Below, one piece after another: positions 42,707 to 54,380 of a stretch of 64,000 bases of DNA. Origin of the DNA: AC-69 sp963751665 (GTDB taxonomy: Bacteria; Actinomycetota; UBA4738; HRBIN12). A model generated the notes under the pieces. The model had not been told where the DNA came from, made no database searches, and saw nothing but the letters and a program-made list of their open reading frames with translations. The position numbers were made by a program, and so were the translations under genes. Location of the stretch: assembly GCA_963751665.1 (NCBI GenBank), contig CAVVVF010000001.1:682001-746000 (forward strand), read 5' to 3'. Positions within the stretch are counted from its first letter, which is position 1; every line of letters begins with the position of its first letter.

Positions 42707-43991
42707 TCAGGATGCCTTTCCGAGCGCCCGGCGAGCGTCCGCGACAGTATAGAGAGAGCCCGTCGCCAGGATGAGGTCGTCCGCTCCCGCGCTGTCCCTC
42801 GCGGCCTGGAGCGCCTCCTCCACCGAGCCGAACGTCTCCACCGGGACCCCGGCTCGTTCCAGAGCCTGGGCCATCCGGGTCGCGTCGCCCGATCGCGCAC
42901 TGGCGTTGCGAGCGGCATACGATCGGTCTGCCAGAGGGGCGAGGGCAGCCACGATGCCGTCCACGTCCTTGTTCGCCGACACAGCGATGACCAGGTGCAG
43001 CCGGTTCCACGTGAAGGCCTCCGTGAGGGCCGACGCGAGCGCCTCCGCCCCGGCGGGGTTGTGCGCGCCGTCGAGGACGATCGCCGGCCGGCGGGCCACC
43101 ACCTCCAACCTCCCGGGGGAGCTGACCGCCGACAGTGCCGAACGGACGGCGTTCGGCGACAGCGCTTTCTCCAGGAACGACTCCACCGCAACGATCGCCG
43201 CGGCCGCGTTCCTGGCGGCGTGCTCGCCGAAGAGCCCGAGGGGAACTTCCTCGTAGCGGTCGAAGAGGCCCCGGACGGTGATGACGCTGTCCCCCGACGG
43301 ACCGTCGGCGGTCCTCCACGGCGAAGTCGCGTCCCTCGTACCGCAGGCGGGCCTCGAACGCCTCGCACCGGCCATCGATCACTCGGAAGGCTTCGGGGGG
43401 TTGCTCCCGGCACACCACCACCTTGCCCGGTTTCACGATGCCGGCCTTCTCCGCCGCGATCTGCTCCACCGTGGAGCCGAGCTCGGGGTGATCGACCGCG
43501 ATGGGGCAGATCACGGCGACGTCGCCGGCCACGAGGTTGGTGGCGTCCCACGCGCCGCCCATCCCAACCTCGAAGACGGCGAGCGACACCGGCCTGTCCG
43601 AGAACCACACGAACGCGAGCGCCGTGAGCGCCTCGAAGTACGTGACCCGCTCGCCCTTGGCGTCCACGAGCAGGAAGTACGGGAGCAGCCGCTCGTACTC
43701 CTCGGCGAACTCCTCTTCGGAGATGGGCTCTCCGCACACCGAGATCCGCTCCGTCACCGAGTGCAGGTGCGGCGAGGTGTACAGGCCCGCCTTGAGTCCG
43801 TGCGCGCAGGCGAGGTCCGCGATGAGGCGGGCCGTGGTGGTCTTGCCGTTCGTCCCGGTGACATGGATGGTCGGGTAGGTGAGCTGCGGGTCGTCGAGCA
43901 GCTCGGCCAGCGCCGTGATCCGGGCCAGGTTCGGGACCATGCGCTCGGGCTGCCGGCCATCCAGCTCCGCCAGCGCTTCGTCGAATCGCAC
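42707..43991 (-). CDS. folC: Folylpolyglutamate synthase/dihydrofolate synthase, one frameshift
   Basis: Adds glutamates to folates and may make dihydrofolate. The N-terminal ATPase domain has VTGTNGKTTTARL, the loop SPHLHSVTERI and VFEVGMGGAWDATN. The C-terminal Mur-ligase domain (ARNAAAAIVAVESFL, IVLDGAHNPAGAEAL) is in another frame. The switch lies near 43290-43320, close to a run of five C. GTG 43991. About 428 residues when corrected. It sits between valS and ndk. Confidence 0.9.
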
Positions 43992-43998
43992 GGCCGTG

Positions 43999-46536
43999 TC
44001 AGGACGACGCGAGCGTCGTCTCGACGGCGAACGCGTCGGCCTCGACCGTCTCCAGGCTCTCGATGTTGCCGGCCTCCCGGAGGTCGGCCGCGACGGCCTC
44101 GAGGATGCCCAACCGCTCCGGCGTGTCGCGGACGACCACGCGCTCGACCCTGGCCCGCAGCGACTGCTTGTTCATGGCCTTGAACTTGCGAACCTCCCCC
44201 AGGACGGCGGCCGCCACGTCGAGGACCGCCGGATCGGCTCCCTGGGCCGCCCCGGCCAGCTCCGCCCCGGACGGCCACGGGGCGAGGTGCACCGAGCCCT
44301 CCCGCCACCACGACCAGACCTCCTCGGTCACGTAGGGCAGGAACGGCCGAACATCCGAAGGAGCACGGACAGGGCGGCGCGAAGCGCCGACACGGACGAC
44401 CCGGCCGCGTCGGCGCCGCGCGCCCCGTACGCCCGTCCCTTGACAAGCTCCAGGTAGTCGTCGCAGAAGCTCCAGAAGAAGCGCTCGGTGATCTCGAGGG
44501 CCCGGGCATGGTCGTAGCCCTGGAACGCCCGGGTGGCCTCGTCGACGGCCTCGGTCAGCTGCCGCAGCATCGATCGATCGACCGCCTCGGTCACGGCCCC
44601 GTCCGTCGCCTCGATCGAGAGCACGAACCTCGACGCGTTCAGGACCTTGATGGCCAGCCGGCGCCCCACCTTGATCTGGCTCTCGTCGAACGCGGTGTCG
44701 GCCCCCAGGCGCGCGCTCGCCGCCCAGTACCGGACGGCGTCCGCCCCGTACTGCTCGAGGAGCGGCATGGGCGTGACCACGTTCCCCTTCGACTTCGACA
44801 TCTTCTTGCGCTCGGGGTCCAGGACCCACCCGGAGATGGCCGCGTTGGTCCACGGGAGCGAGTCGTGCTCCAGGTGCGACTTCAGCACCGTGTAGAACAG
44901 CCAGGTCCGGATGATGTCGTGGCCCTGTGGCCGAAGGTCCATGGGGAACACCCGGCCGAACAGGTCGTCGTCCTCGCACCACCGTCCGGCGATCTGGGGC
45001 GTGAGCGAGGAGGTCGCCCAGGTGTCCATGACGTCGGGATCGCCCACGAACCCGCCGGGCGCGCCGCGCTGATCTGCCGTGAAGCCGTCGGGGAACGTCG
45101 CTCGAGGGGTCGATCGGCAGGCGATCCTCCGGCGCGAGCAGCGGGTGCTCGTGGTCGGGCTCGCCCCGCTCGTCGAGGGCGTACCACACGGGAACGGCAC
45201 GCCGAAGAACCGCTGGCGGCTGACGCACCAGTCCGAGTTCAGGCCCTCCACCCAGGACTCGTAGCGGGCCCGCATGTGCTCGGGGTGCCAGTGGAGCTCG
45301 CGGCCCCGCTTCACCAGGTCCTCCCGGAACTCCAAGGGTCTTCACGAACCACTGGCGGCTGGAGATGATCTCGAGGGGCCGTTCGCCCCGCTCGTAGAAC
45401 TTCACGACGTGCCGGACGGGCTTGGGATCGCCGACGAGGTGGCCGGACTCGGCGAGGAGCTCGGCGATCCGCTTCCGGGCTCGCGTGGCGAAGAGCCCGG
45501 CCAACTCCGATTGCGCCCGGTTGGCGGCCTCGGGATCTCGCGACTCCCACCCCGGCTGGCCCCACCGCGGCGGCGCGATGGTGCCGTCGCGCTGCACCAC
45601 GACCCGCGTGGGAAGCGAGAGCTCCTTCCACCAGGTCACGTCGGTGATGTCGCCGAACGTGCAGATCATGGCGATGCCGGTCCCCTTCTCCGGGTCGGCC
45701 AGCCGGTGCGCCACGATGGGGACGGGCGCCTGGAAGAGCGGGGTCAACGCCGCTTGCCCACGAGGTCCCGGAAGCGCTCGTCCTCGGGATTCACCACGAG
45801 CGCCACGCATGCCGGGATCAGCTCGGGGCGCGACGTCTCGATCTCGACCGAGCCGCCGTCCTCGAGCTCGAAGGACACGCGGTGGTACGTCCCGTCCACC
45901 TCGCGGTCCTCGATCTCCGCCTGGGCCACCGCGGTGCGGAAGTCGACGTCCCACATCGTGGGGGCCTCCGCCTGGTATGTGAGGCCGCGGGCCAGCAGGC
46001 GGAGGAACGCTCGCTGCGACGCCCGGCGCGAGCGCTCGTCGATCGTCGCGTAGGTCATCGACCAGTCAACCGACAGCGCCAGCCGGCGGAACAGCTCCTC
46101 GAACGCCCGCTCGTCCTCAGCGGTCAGGCGGCCGCAGAGCTCGACGAAGTTGGGCCGCGACACCGCGACCGGCTCGCCGTTCGGGCGCTCCAGCGTCCGG
46201 GTCGAAGTTCGGGTCGAAGGGGAGCGACGGGTCGCACCGGACGCCGAAGTAGTTCTGGACCCGTCGTTCGGTCGGCAGCCCGTTGTCGTCCCACCCCATG
46301 GGGTAGAAGACCATCTTGCCGGCCATCCGCTGGAACCGGGCGATCACGTCGGTGTGCGTGTAGGACATGACGTGGCCGACGTGGATGTAGCCGCTCACGG
46401 TGGGCGGCGGCGTGTCGACGGCGTAGATCTCCTCGCGGGACCTCGACCGGTCGAAGCGATAGGTGCCGGCGGACTCCCACCGCTCGCCCCACGTGGCTTC
46501 GAGTCCCTCGACGCTCGGCTTCTCGGGCACGGCCAT
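43999..46536 (-). CDS. valS: Valyl-tRNA synthetase, at least six frameshifts
   Basis: Class I synthetase charging tRNA-Val. Recognisable segments in order: the HIGH-type motif GYIHVGHVMSYTHTD, then GWDDNGLPTERRVQNYFGV, editing-domain parts (ETSRPELIPACVALVVNP, GTGIAMICTFGD), then SRQRFFGVPFP. KMSKS follows as KKMSKSKGN, then the anticodon-binding domain and the C-terminal tail to VETTLASS. Frame changes occur near 46185, 45750, 45335, 45190, 45105 and 44350. As valS is essential and every domain is present, these are probably sequence errors. ATG 46536 has TAGACT seven bases upstream and no ribosome-binding site. Confidence 0.88.
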
Positions 46537-46543
46537 GCCGCGG

Positions 46544-46549
46544 AGTCTA
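46544..46549 (-). promoter_or_regulatory. Putative -10 hexamer for a leaderless valS transcript
   Basis: TAGACT on the minus strand ends seven bases before the valS ATG. The divergent cyclase gene has the same hexamer facing the other way 36 bases off. Confidence 0.5.
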
Positions 46550-46584
46550 CGGGATGCTCCCGCGGGGCCGGACCGTGCGGACGA

Positions 46585-46590
46585 TAGACT
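46585..46590 (+). promoter_or_regulatory. Putative -10 hexamer for a leaderless cyclase-gene transcript
   Basis: TAGACT followed by CGCTTGCC and GTG. The rpsT region has TACACT followed by CGCTCGCC and GTG, so the two sites match at 15 of 17 positions. Confidence 0.5.
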
Positions 46591-46598
46591 CGCTTGCC

Positions 46599-49500
46599 GT
46601 GAAGACGTGCGGATCTGCGGCGCCAGAACCAGCCGGGGCCCGCTTCTGTGCGGCGTGCGGCGCCTCCTTGACCCGCGCGTGCCCCCGCTGCGGGTCGGAG
46701 GTTCCCGAGGGCGCCCGGTTCTGCCCCGCGTGCGGCAGCCCGGTCGGCGAGCCCACGGCCGCGCCGCCGGCCAGGAACGGCGCATCGTCACGATCCTGTT
46801 CGCCGACGTGACGGGCTCGACCACCCTGGGCGAGCGGCTCGATCCCGAGCGAGCTGCGCGAGGTCATGGCCGCCTACTTCGCCGCGATGCGCGAGGAGAT
46901 CGAGGCCGAGGGCGGCACGGTCGAGAAGTTCATCGGCGACGCCGTGATGGCGGCGTTCGGCGTCCCGACCGCGCACGAGGACGACCCGGCCGCGGCGCTC
47001 CGGGCCGCGCTGCGCGATGCGCCGGCGGCTCGAGGCGGTGAACCGCGACCTGCGAGCGCGACCACGGCGTCACGCTGGAGATGCGCGTCGGCGTGAACAC
47101 CGGCGAGGTCCTCGCGACCGACCGAGCCGCGGCCCGGGTGAACCGATGGTCACGGGTGACGCGGTCAACACCGCGGCGCGGCTGCGAGCAGCCGCCGAAC
47201 CCGGGCAGGTGGTGGTCGGCCGAGCGGACGGCCCGGGCGGCGCGCGGCTTCCGGTTCGAGGAGCGTCGGGCGCGCTCGAGCTCAGGGGCAAGGCCGAGCC
47301 GGTCCGCGCGTCCGCGTGCTCGGACGAGACGACCGGCCGCCCGAGCGCGGGCGTCCCGGGCCTGCGGGCGCCGATGGTCGGACGGGACGAGGAGCTCGAC
47401 GCTGCTCCGAGCCGTCTTCGACCGGTCGCGCGCCGAGCGCCGGCCGCACCTCGTCACGATCTACGGCGACGCCGGGGTCGGCAAGAGCCGGCTGACCGCC
47501 GAGTTCCTCGGTGGGCCGAGTGCCGCGACCGCCCGCCGCCGTCGTGCGGGGCCGGTGCCTTCCGTACGGCGACGGCGTCACGTACTGGCCGCTCGCGGAG
47601 ATCCTGAAGGCCAGGCGCGGCGTCCTCGACACCGATCCGCCCGACGTCGCGCTCGAGCAGGATCCGCGTGATGGCGGCAGCGAGCTCCTGACCGAGGAGG
47701 TCACGCCCGACCCCGCGCGCGCCACCGCGGCGCTCGCCTACACGGTCGGTGTCGAGGATCCCGACGCGTCGCGTTCCAGACGCTCGACCGCGGGAGGTCC
47801 AGACGAAGACGCACGCGGCGTGGCGATCCTTCTTCTCGGCGCTCGCCGGATCCGGCCGTCGTCGCTGTCATCGAGGACATCCACTGGGCGGACCCGCGCT
47901 GCTCGATCTGCTCGAGGAGCTTGCGGAGCGGGTCGGCGGACCGGTGTTGTTCGTGTGCCCCGCCCGGCCGGAGCTGACGAGCGCCGGCCGGGTTGGGGCG
48001 GCGGCCGGCGCAACTTCTCAGTCGGTGTCGCTGGACCCGCTGTCCGCGCGAGGACGCCGACCGGCTCGTCGGATTCCTGCTCGCGATCGATGACCTCCCG
48101 GACACGGTGCACGCCACGGATCCTGGAGCGGGCCGAAGGAAACCCGTTCTTCCTGGAGGAGATCATCCGTAAGCTGATCGACGAGGGACGCATCATCCGC
48201 GACGGGACCGGTGGCGGGCTGCCGTCGGACATCGGGGAGATCGCGATCCCGGACACCGTCCAGGGGGTGCTGGCAGCGCGGATCGACCTGCTCGAACCGA
48301 AACAGAAGCGGGTGCTCCAGGGCGCCGCCGTCGTGGGACGGGTGTTCTGGCCGGGCTCGGTGCTCCGCCTGTTGAACGGGCGAGGCCTCGACCTCGATGA
48401 CACGCTGGGCCAAGCTGGAGGACCGTGAGCTCGTGCTGTCCCGCCTGGGCTCCGCGGTCGCCGGGGAGCCCGAGTACATCTTCAAGCACGTGCTCACGCG
48501 TGACGTGGCCTACGAGAGCCTCCCCAGCCGGGAGCGGGCGCCGGCCACGCGGCGGTGGCCGAGTGGATCGAGGAGACGGCCGGCGAGCGTCGCGGCGAGT
48601 TCGTCGGAGCTGCTCGCCTACCACTACGCGAGCGCATCGCCGAGTCGGCGGGCGCCGGGACGATGCCGGAGCTCCCCGGAGGGCGTTCGAGCGCCTCGGA
48701 TGGCAGGCCTCCAGCGAGCGCCGATGCAAGCGTCTGGAGGACGCCCGCCGCCGGACCGCTGTGGACAAGGCCGCCGCGCTCGCGATCGGGCGCTGGACGA
48801 TCGCGAGCGATCCGATCGAACGCTCGTGGCCCTGGGCGACGCGATTCCTCAACGACTACGTCGGAGACCTCGCGTATACGTACTTCCGCGAGGCCGCCGA
48901 GCTCCGAGCGCAGCATGCACCGACGGATCGGATGGCCGAAGGTCGCCTAGCTCTGCGCCCGCGCGTGGAGGTCCCGACGCGATGGCCCGGCTCGATGACG
49001 CACGTCCCTCCGAGCGAGGAGGTCGGAATCGCTACCTCGAGCTCGGGTTCGCCAATGTCCCGGAAGGGGACAGCGAGGAGCATGTCCGGCTGCTCATCGC
49101 GGCCGGGTTCGGCCCTTCGCCTTCGGGACCCGGCGGTCACCGAGGACGGAGGAGCTCGAGCGGGAGCGGCATGGGCTGCGGGCGGCGGAGATGGCGATTC
49201 GAATCGGCATGCACGACCTCGCATCGGCGAGCCTCGACGGCAGCGGCTGGCAACGCATGCTCGCGTGGGCTCTAGCGCGAAGCCGCGGCGATCAGGATGC
49301 GGCGCAGGCTGGAACTCTGCCGAGACGCTCGGAGGACCCCTGGGAGCTCGGCGACATCCACGCCGTGGCCGCCTGGGCGGATGCCGAGATCGGCGACTAT
49401 CCGAAGCCGTCCATTGGAGCGAGCGGGGAAGGGCTCCTGGCCGCGGGGGAGGCGCCGCGGGATGACGGTCCACAGCCTGTCCTGGCACTCATTCGGTATT

Positions 49501-50202
49501 CGGCGACTGGGACTGGCGGCGCTCGTCATCGACTGAGATCCTCCGTCGGGCTCCTCGGCGATCGGAGGGACGATCCCCCCTACTTCGCGGTGCACGCCTT
49601 CGGCTCCGCTGCGATCATCCGCGATGCTCGCGGCGACCCCCTCGCGACGGAGCTCATCTCCCTCGCGAAGAGGCAGTCTTCGCTGGAGGGTCCCTCCCAC
49701 CAACCGCACGTCTGGCTGGCGTGGATCCTCCCCCGAGCGGGGAGACCCGCGACGAAGTCAAGGAGCTGCTCGAGCAGGCCGCGTCGATCCCGTCGCAAGT
49801 GGGGCGACCGTTCGCCGAGCAGGTGCGGGCGGTCGTCCTCGCCGAGCAGGAGCGGTGGGGCGAGGTTCCCGCCTTCCTCGAGCAGACGCGGGACTTAGCG
49901 GCACGCGGAGGGCTGCTGGCGCTGCCCGTCCACCTGGACCGCCTGGAGGGGCGCGCTGCGCTGGCGGGAGGCGACACCGGGCGCGCTATCGGGACCCTGG
50001 CCGCGGCGAGCACGGGCTTCGAAGCGCTCGGCGCGCGGTGGGAGAAGGCCTGCACGGACCTCTCGCTGGCAGAGGCGCTGATCGCCGCTGAACGCCGGGA
50101 CGAAGCCCGCGGCGGCTGGACGGGGCGATCGAGGTGTTCGAGGAGTTGCAGTCCCATGCGCGAGATCGAACGGTCGGGGAGCTGCTGGCGAAGCTGGGCT
50201 GA
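46599..50202 (+). CDS. Class III nucleotide cyclase with AAA ATPase and TPR-like region, many frameshifts
   Basis: Large multidomain regulator of about 1200 residues. In order: two zinc ribbons (FCAACGASLTRACPRCG, FCPACGSPVGE), a class III adenylate/guanylate cyclase domain with metal sites in ILFADVTGSTTLGE and KFIGDAVMAAFG, and MVTGDAVNTAARL. A P-loop ATPase follows (TIYGDAGVGKSRLT), then ERAEGNPFFLEEIIRKL and IPDTVQGVLAARIDLL typical of LuxR-type/STAND ATPases, then a helical repeat region ending TVGELLAKLG. At least a dozen frame changes split it, too many for reliable residues. Probably sequence errors, though decay cannot be excluded. GTG 46599. Confidence 0.8.
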
Positions 50203-50208
50203 GCGAAG

Positions 50209-51474
<1,266 letters not shown>

Positions 51475-51534
51475 CGCCTCCGAGCTCCTTGACGGAAACG
51501 GCCGGGTTCCTCACCCGGCCCCTCGAAACGGATT

Positions 51535-52173
51535 CTACGAGCTTCCGGCGGCCGCCGCTGCAAGTTCGGGGAGCATCTTCCGGGTGCTGATGACCTCGTC
51601 CACCACCCCGTACTCCACGGCCTCCTCGGCGGTCAGGATGAAGTCCCGGTCGGTGTCCTTGGCCACCTTCTCGAGCGGCTGGCCGGTGTGCTGGGCGATG
51701 AGCTCCTCCAGGAGCTTGCGGTACCGCGTCATCTCCTTGGCCTGGATCTCGATGTCCACGGCCTGGCCCTGGACCCCGCCGTGGGGCTGGTGGAGCAGGA
51801 TCCGGGAGTGCGGGAGGGCGTACCGCTTGCCCTTCGTGCCGGCCAGGACGAGCACCGCGGCGGCCGAGGCCGCCTGGCCCATCACGATGGTGGACACGTC
51901 GGGCTTGATGTACTGCATGGTGTCGTAGATGGCGAACAGGGACGTGATGTCCCCGCCCGGCGAGTTGATGTACAGGTTGATGTCCTTCTCGGGGTCCTCG
52001 GACTCGAGGTGCAGGAGCTGGGCCATGATGAGGTTCCCCACGTTGTCGTCGATCGGCGTGCCCAGGAACACGATCCGTTCCTTCAGCAGGCGCGAGTAGA
52101 TGTCGAACGACCGCTCGCCGCGGCTGGTCTGCTCGACGACGACGGGGACGAGGTAGTTCTTCGGCTCGGTCAT
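51535..52173 (-). CDS. clpP: ATP-dependent Clp protease proteolytic subunit ClpP
   Basis: Serine protease chamber. The 212 residues contain the nucleophile Ser in MGQAASAAAVLVLAG, the His in RILLHQPHGG and the Asp further on. INSPGGDITSLFAIYD is the family block. Only one clpP lies here, whereas many actinobacteria have tandem clpP1-clpP2 at this locus; a second copy may be elsewhere. Its ATG overlaps the corrected tig stop (ATGA). Confidence 0.97.
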   Translation of the reverse strand: MTEPKNYLVPVVVEQTSRGERSFDIYSRLLKERIVFLGTPIDDNVGNLIMAQLLHLESEDPEKDINLYINSPGGDITSLFAIYDTMQYIKPDVSTIVMGQAASAAAVLVLAGTKGKRYALPHSRILLHQPHGGVQGQAVDIEIQAKEMTRYRKLLEELIAQHTGQPLEKVAKDTDRDFILTAEEAVEYGVVDEVISTRKMLPELAAAAAGSS

Positions 52174-53550
52174 GACTGCTCCTCCGCTCGATCCTGCTGG
52201 GGGGGCTCGGACGGTCCCTCGGCCTCCTCGGAGACCTGGTCAGCCGCTCGGCGCTCGCCTTCCGAAACGATATCGGCATGCTCGACGATGCGAGTCGAGC
52301 GCCTTCGAGCGGATGATATCACCGGCCAGTGTTACGACCTGACCGGTACGCTCGAGCGTCCGGGCCACCTCCTTGGGGTCCCGGCCCAGGGACGCGGCCA
52401 GGAGCCCGATCTCCCTCCCGATCTCCTCCGCGGTCACCTGGATGTCCTCCTGCCGAGCCACGGACTCCAGTACCAGGTCGGCCTTGATGGCCCGAAGCGA
52501 ATGGGCCCGGGCGTCGGAGCGGAACCGGAGCTCGTCGAAGCCCTGGGCGTCGAGCACCTGCTGGAGCGTGAGGCCGGCCTGCTCGGCCCGCTCCCGGGCG
52601 TGCTGGACCCGATGCTCGGTCTCCTCGTCGACCAGCGTGTCGGGGAGATCGACCTCGACCTTCTCCACGAGGGCCTGCAGGGCCCGGTCCCGGACCTCGG
52701 CGTCGGCGGCCCGCTCCTTGTTCTTGCCGAGCTGCTCCCGCAGGCTCTGGCGAAGCTCCTCCAGGGTGTCGAACTCCGAGGCGGTCTTGGCGAACTCGTC
52801 GTCGGCAGCCGGGAGGCGCTTGGCCTTCACCTCCTTCACCAGCACCTGGAACGAGACCTCCTGCCCGGCCCGCTCGCCGAAGCGATCGTCCAGCGTGGCG
52901 TTGAACTTCAGGATCTCGCCGGCCCGCTTACCCTCCAGCTCCTGGTCGAGCTTCTGCACGAACTCGCCCGAGCCGACCTCGTACAGGTAGTCGGGCCGGG
53001 TGGCCTCGGGGATCTCCTCGCCGTGGACGGTTGCCCGAAGGTCGATGACGACGTAGTCGCCCGCCTTGGCGGGACGGCTCACCGGGTCGAGCTCGGCGAA
53101 GCGTTCCCGGAGGCGGTCGAGCAGCTCGTCCACCTCTCGGTCGGTGATCTCCGTTGCCGGCCGCTCCACCCGCACGCCCTTGTAGTCGCTCTCCTCCAGT
53201 TGCAGCCGCGGACGGACCTCGACGGTGGCGGTGAAGACGAGCGGCTTTCCCTCCTCCACCTGCTCGAGCGCGATGTCGGGATCCGTGATGGGGGCGAGCT
53301 CGGTCTCCCGGATGGCCTCTCGGTAGTACGTGGGGACGGCGTCCTCCAGGAACTCCGCCACGACGGCATCGCGGCCGACCTGGGCGTCGATGACCTTGCG
53401 GGGAGCCTTGCCCTTGCGAAACCCCGGCACCTTGACCTGCTGGGCGATCCGTCGGTAGGCGGCGTCGAGGTCCTTGCCGACGCGGTCGGTGGGGATCTCG
53501 ACGGTCAGCTTGACCTTGTGCTTGTCGGTCTCTTGGACGGTGGTCTGCAT
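52170..53550 (-). CDS. tig: Trigger factor, one frameshift near the C-terminus
   Basis: Ribosome-bound chaperone and peptidyl-prolyl isomerase. The ribosome-docking signature is VPGFRKGKAP. The FKBP domain lies in about 150-250 (AGDYVVIDLRATVHGEE) and the helical chaperone arms follow. As written the frame stops at 52240 after a basic, unrelated tail. Removing one base near 52293 gives RIVEHADIVSEGERRAAD and an acidic tail that ends in a TGA overlapping the clpP ATG. ATG 53550; a TACGCT hexamer lies nine bases upstream without a ribosome-binding site. Confidence 0.94.
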
Positions 53551-53559
53551 CGCGAGGCG

Positions 53560-53565
53560 AGCGTA
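53560..53565 (-). promoter_or_regulatory. Putative -10 hexamer of tig
   Basis: TACGCT on the minus strand ends nine bases before the tig ATG at 53550. No ribosome-binding site is seen between them. Confidence 0.4.
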
Positions 53566-53592
53566 CCGAAGAATCCGGGAACGTGGCCCGTG

Positions 53593-53598
53593 TATCGT
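53593..53598 (+). promoter_or_regulatory. Putative -10 hexamer of the IMPase-family gene
   Basis: TATCGT ends seven bases before GTG 53606. The site faces the tig hexamer about 30 bases away, so the two genes share a compact divergent promoter region. Confidence 0.45.
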
Positions 53599-53605
53599 CC
53601 GCCTC

Positions 53606-54373
53606 GTGTTCGAGGAGGAGCTCGCGTTCGCGGGCGATCTCGCCGGCGCGGCCGGCGAGATCGCCCTCTCCCTGTTCGGCACGGACCTGCAGGTGATGCT
53701 GAAGCCCGACCTCTCGCCCGTCACGGAGGCCGACACCGCGATCGAGGCCATGATCCGGGAGCGGGTACGGGAGCGCTACCCGGCCGACGCCGTCCTCGGT
53801 GAGGAGGGGGGCCTGGAGGGCGGCGGCAGTCGCCGGTGGATCGTCGACCCCATCGACGCCACGAAGAACTTCGCCGACGGGATCCAGATCTGGGGGACGC
53901 TCATCGCCCTCGCCGTGGATGGCGAGGGCGTCCTCGGGGTGGTGAACGCCCCGGCCCTCGGCGAGCGATACGAGGCGGTGCGTGGCGGCGGGGCCCGGCT
54001 GAACGGCCGGCCCATCCGGGTCTCCCGGGCCGACCGGTTGAAGCGGGCGTTCGTGCTGCACGGCAGCGTGGAGCTGGTGCTCGAGGGCCCGTACGCCGCA
54101 CCCTTGCAGGAGGTGTTCCGTGACGCTCGGCGGAATCGCGGGTTCGGGGACTTCTGGGGGCACATGCTCGTCGCCCGGGGGTCGGCCGACGCCATGTTCG
54201 AGCGGGAGCTGGCCACCTGGGACTTCGCCGCGGTCCAGGTGATCGTGGAGGAGGCCGGGGGGCGGGTCACCACGTTCGAGGGCGGACCCCTGGAACATGG
54301 GGGGAGCGTCCTGTCGACGAACCGGGTGCTCCACGACGAGATCGTGGCCCGGTTGAAGGGCGGGAGCCGCTAG
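53606..54373 (+). CDS. Inositol monophosphatase family phosphatase, probably HisN-like
   Basis: Mg2+-dependent phosphatase of 255 residues. Metal and phosphate motifs are present: GEEGGLEGG, WIVDPIDATKNFADG and TWDFAAVQVIVEEAGG. The wording around IQIWGTLIALAVDGEGVLG and NAPALGERYEAVRGGGARLNG resembles actinobacterial histidinol-phosphatases more than inositol phosphatases, so a histidine-synthesis role is possible but not shown by neighbours. GTG 53606 is used, as the upstream open frame overlaps tig. Confidence 0.88.
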   Translation: MFEEELAFAGDLAGAAGEIALSLFGTDLQVMLKPDLSPVTEADTAIEAMIRERVRERYPADAVLGEEGGLEGGGSRRWIVDPIDATKNFADGIQIWGTLIALAVDGEGVLGVVNAPALGERYEAVRGGGARLNGRPIRVSRADRLKRAFVLHGSVELVLEGPYAAPLQEVFRDARRNRGFGDFWGHMLVARGSADAMFERELATWDFAAVQVIVEEAGGRVTTFEGGPLEHGGSVLSTNRVLHDEIVARLKGGSR

Positions 54374-54380
54374 CCGGAGC

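Noticed and set aside
42300..43991. Apparent folC-ndk fusion in one frame
   Set aside because: The junction segment is out-of-frame folC sequence; after correcting one indel, folC and ndk are separate, normal-length genes.
43999..46536. valS as a true pseudogene
   Set aside because: All domains are present, the gene is essential, and neighbouring genes show the same kind of breaks, so errors are more likely.
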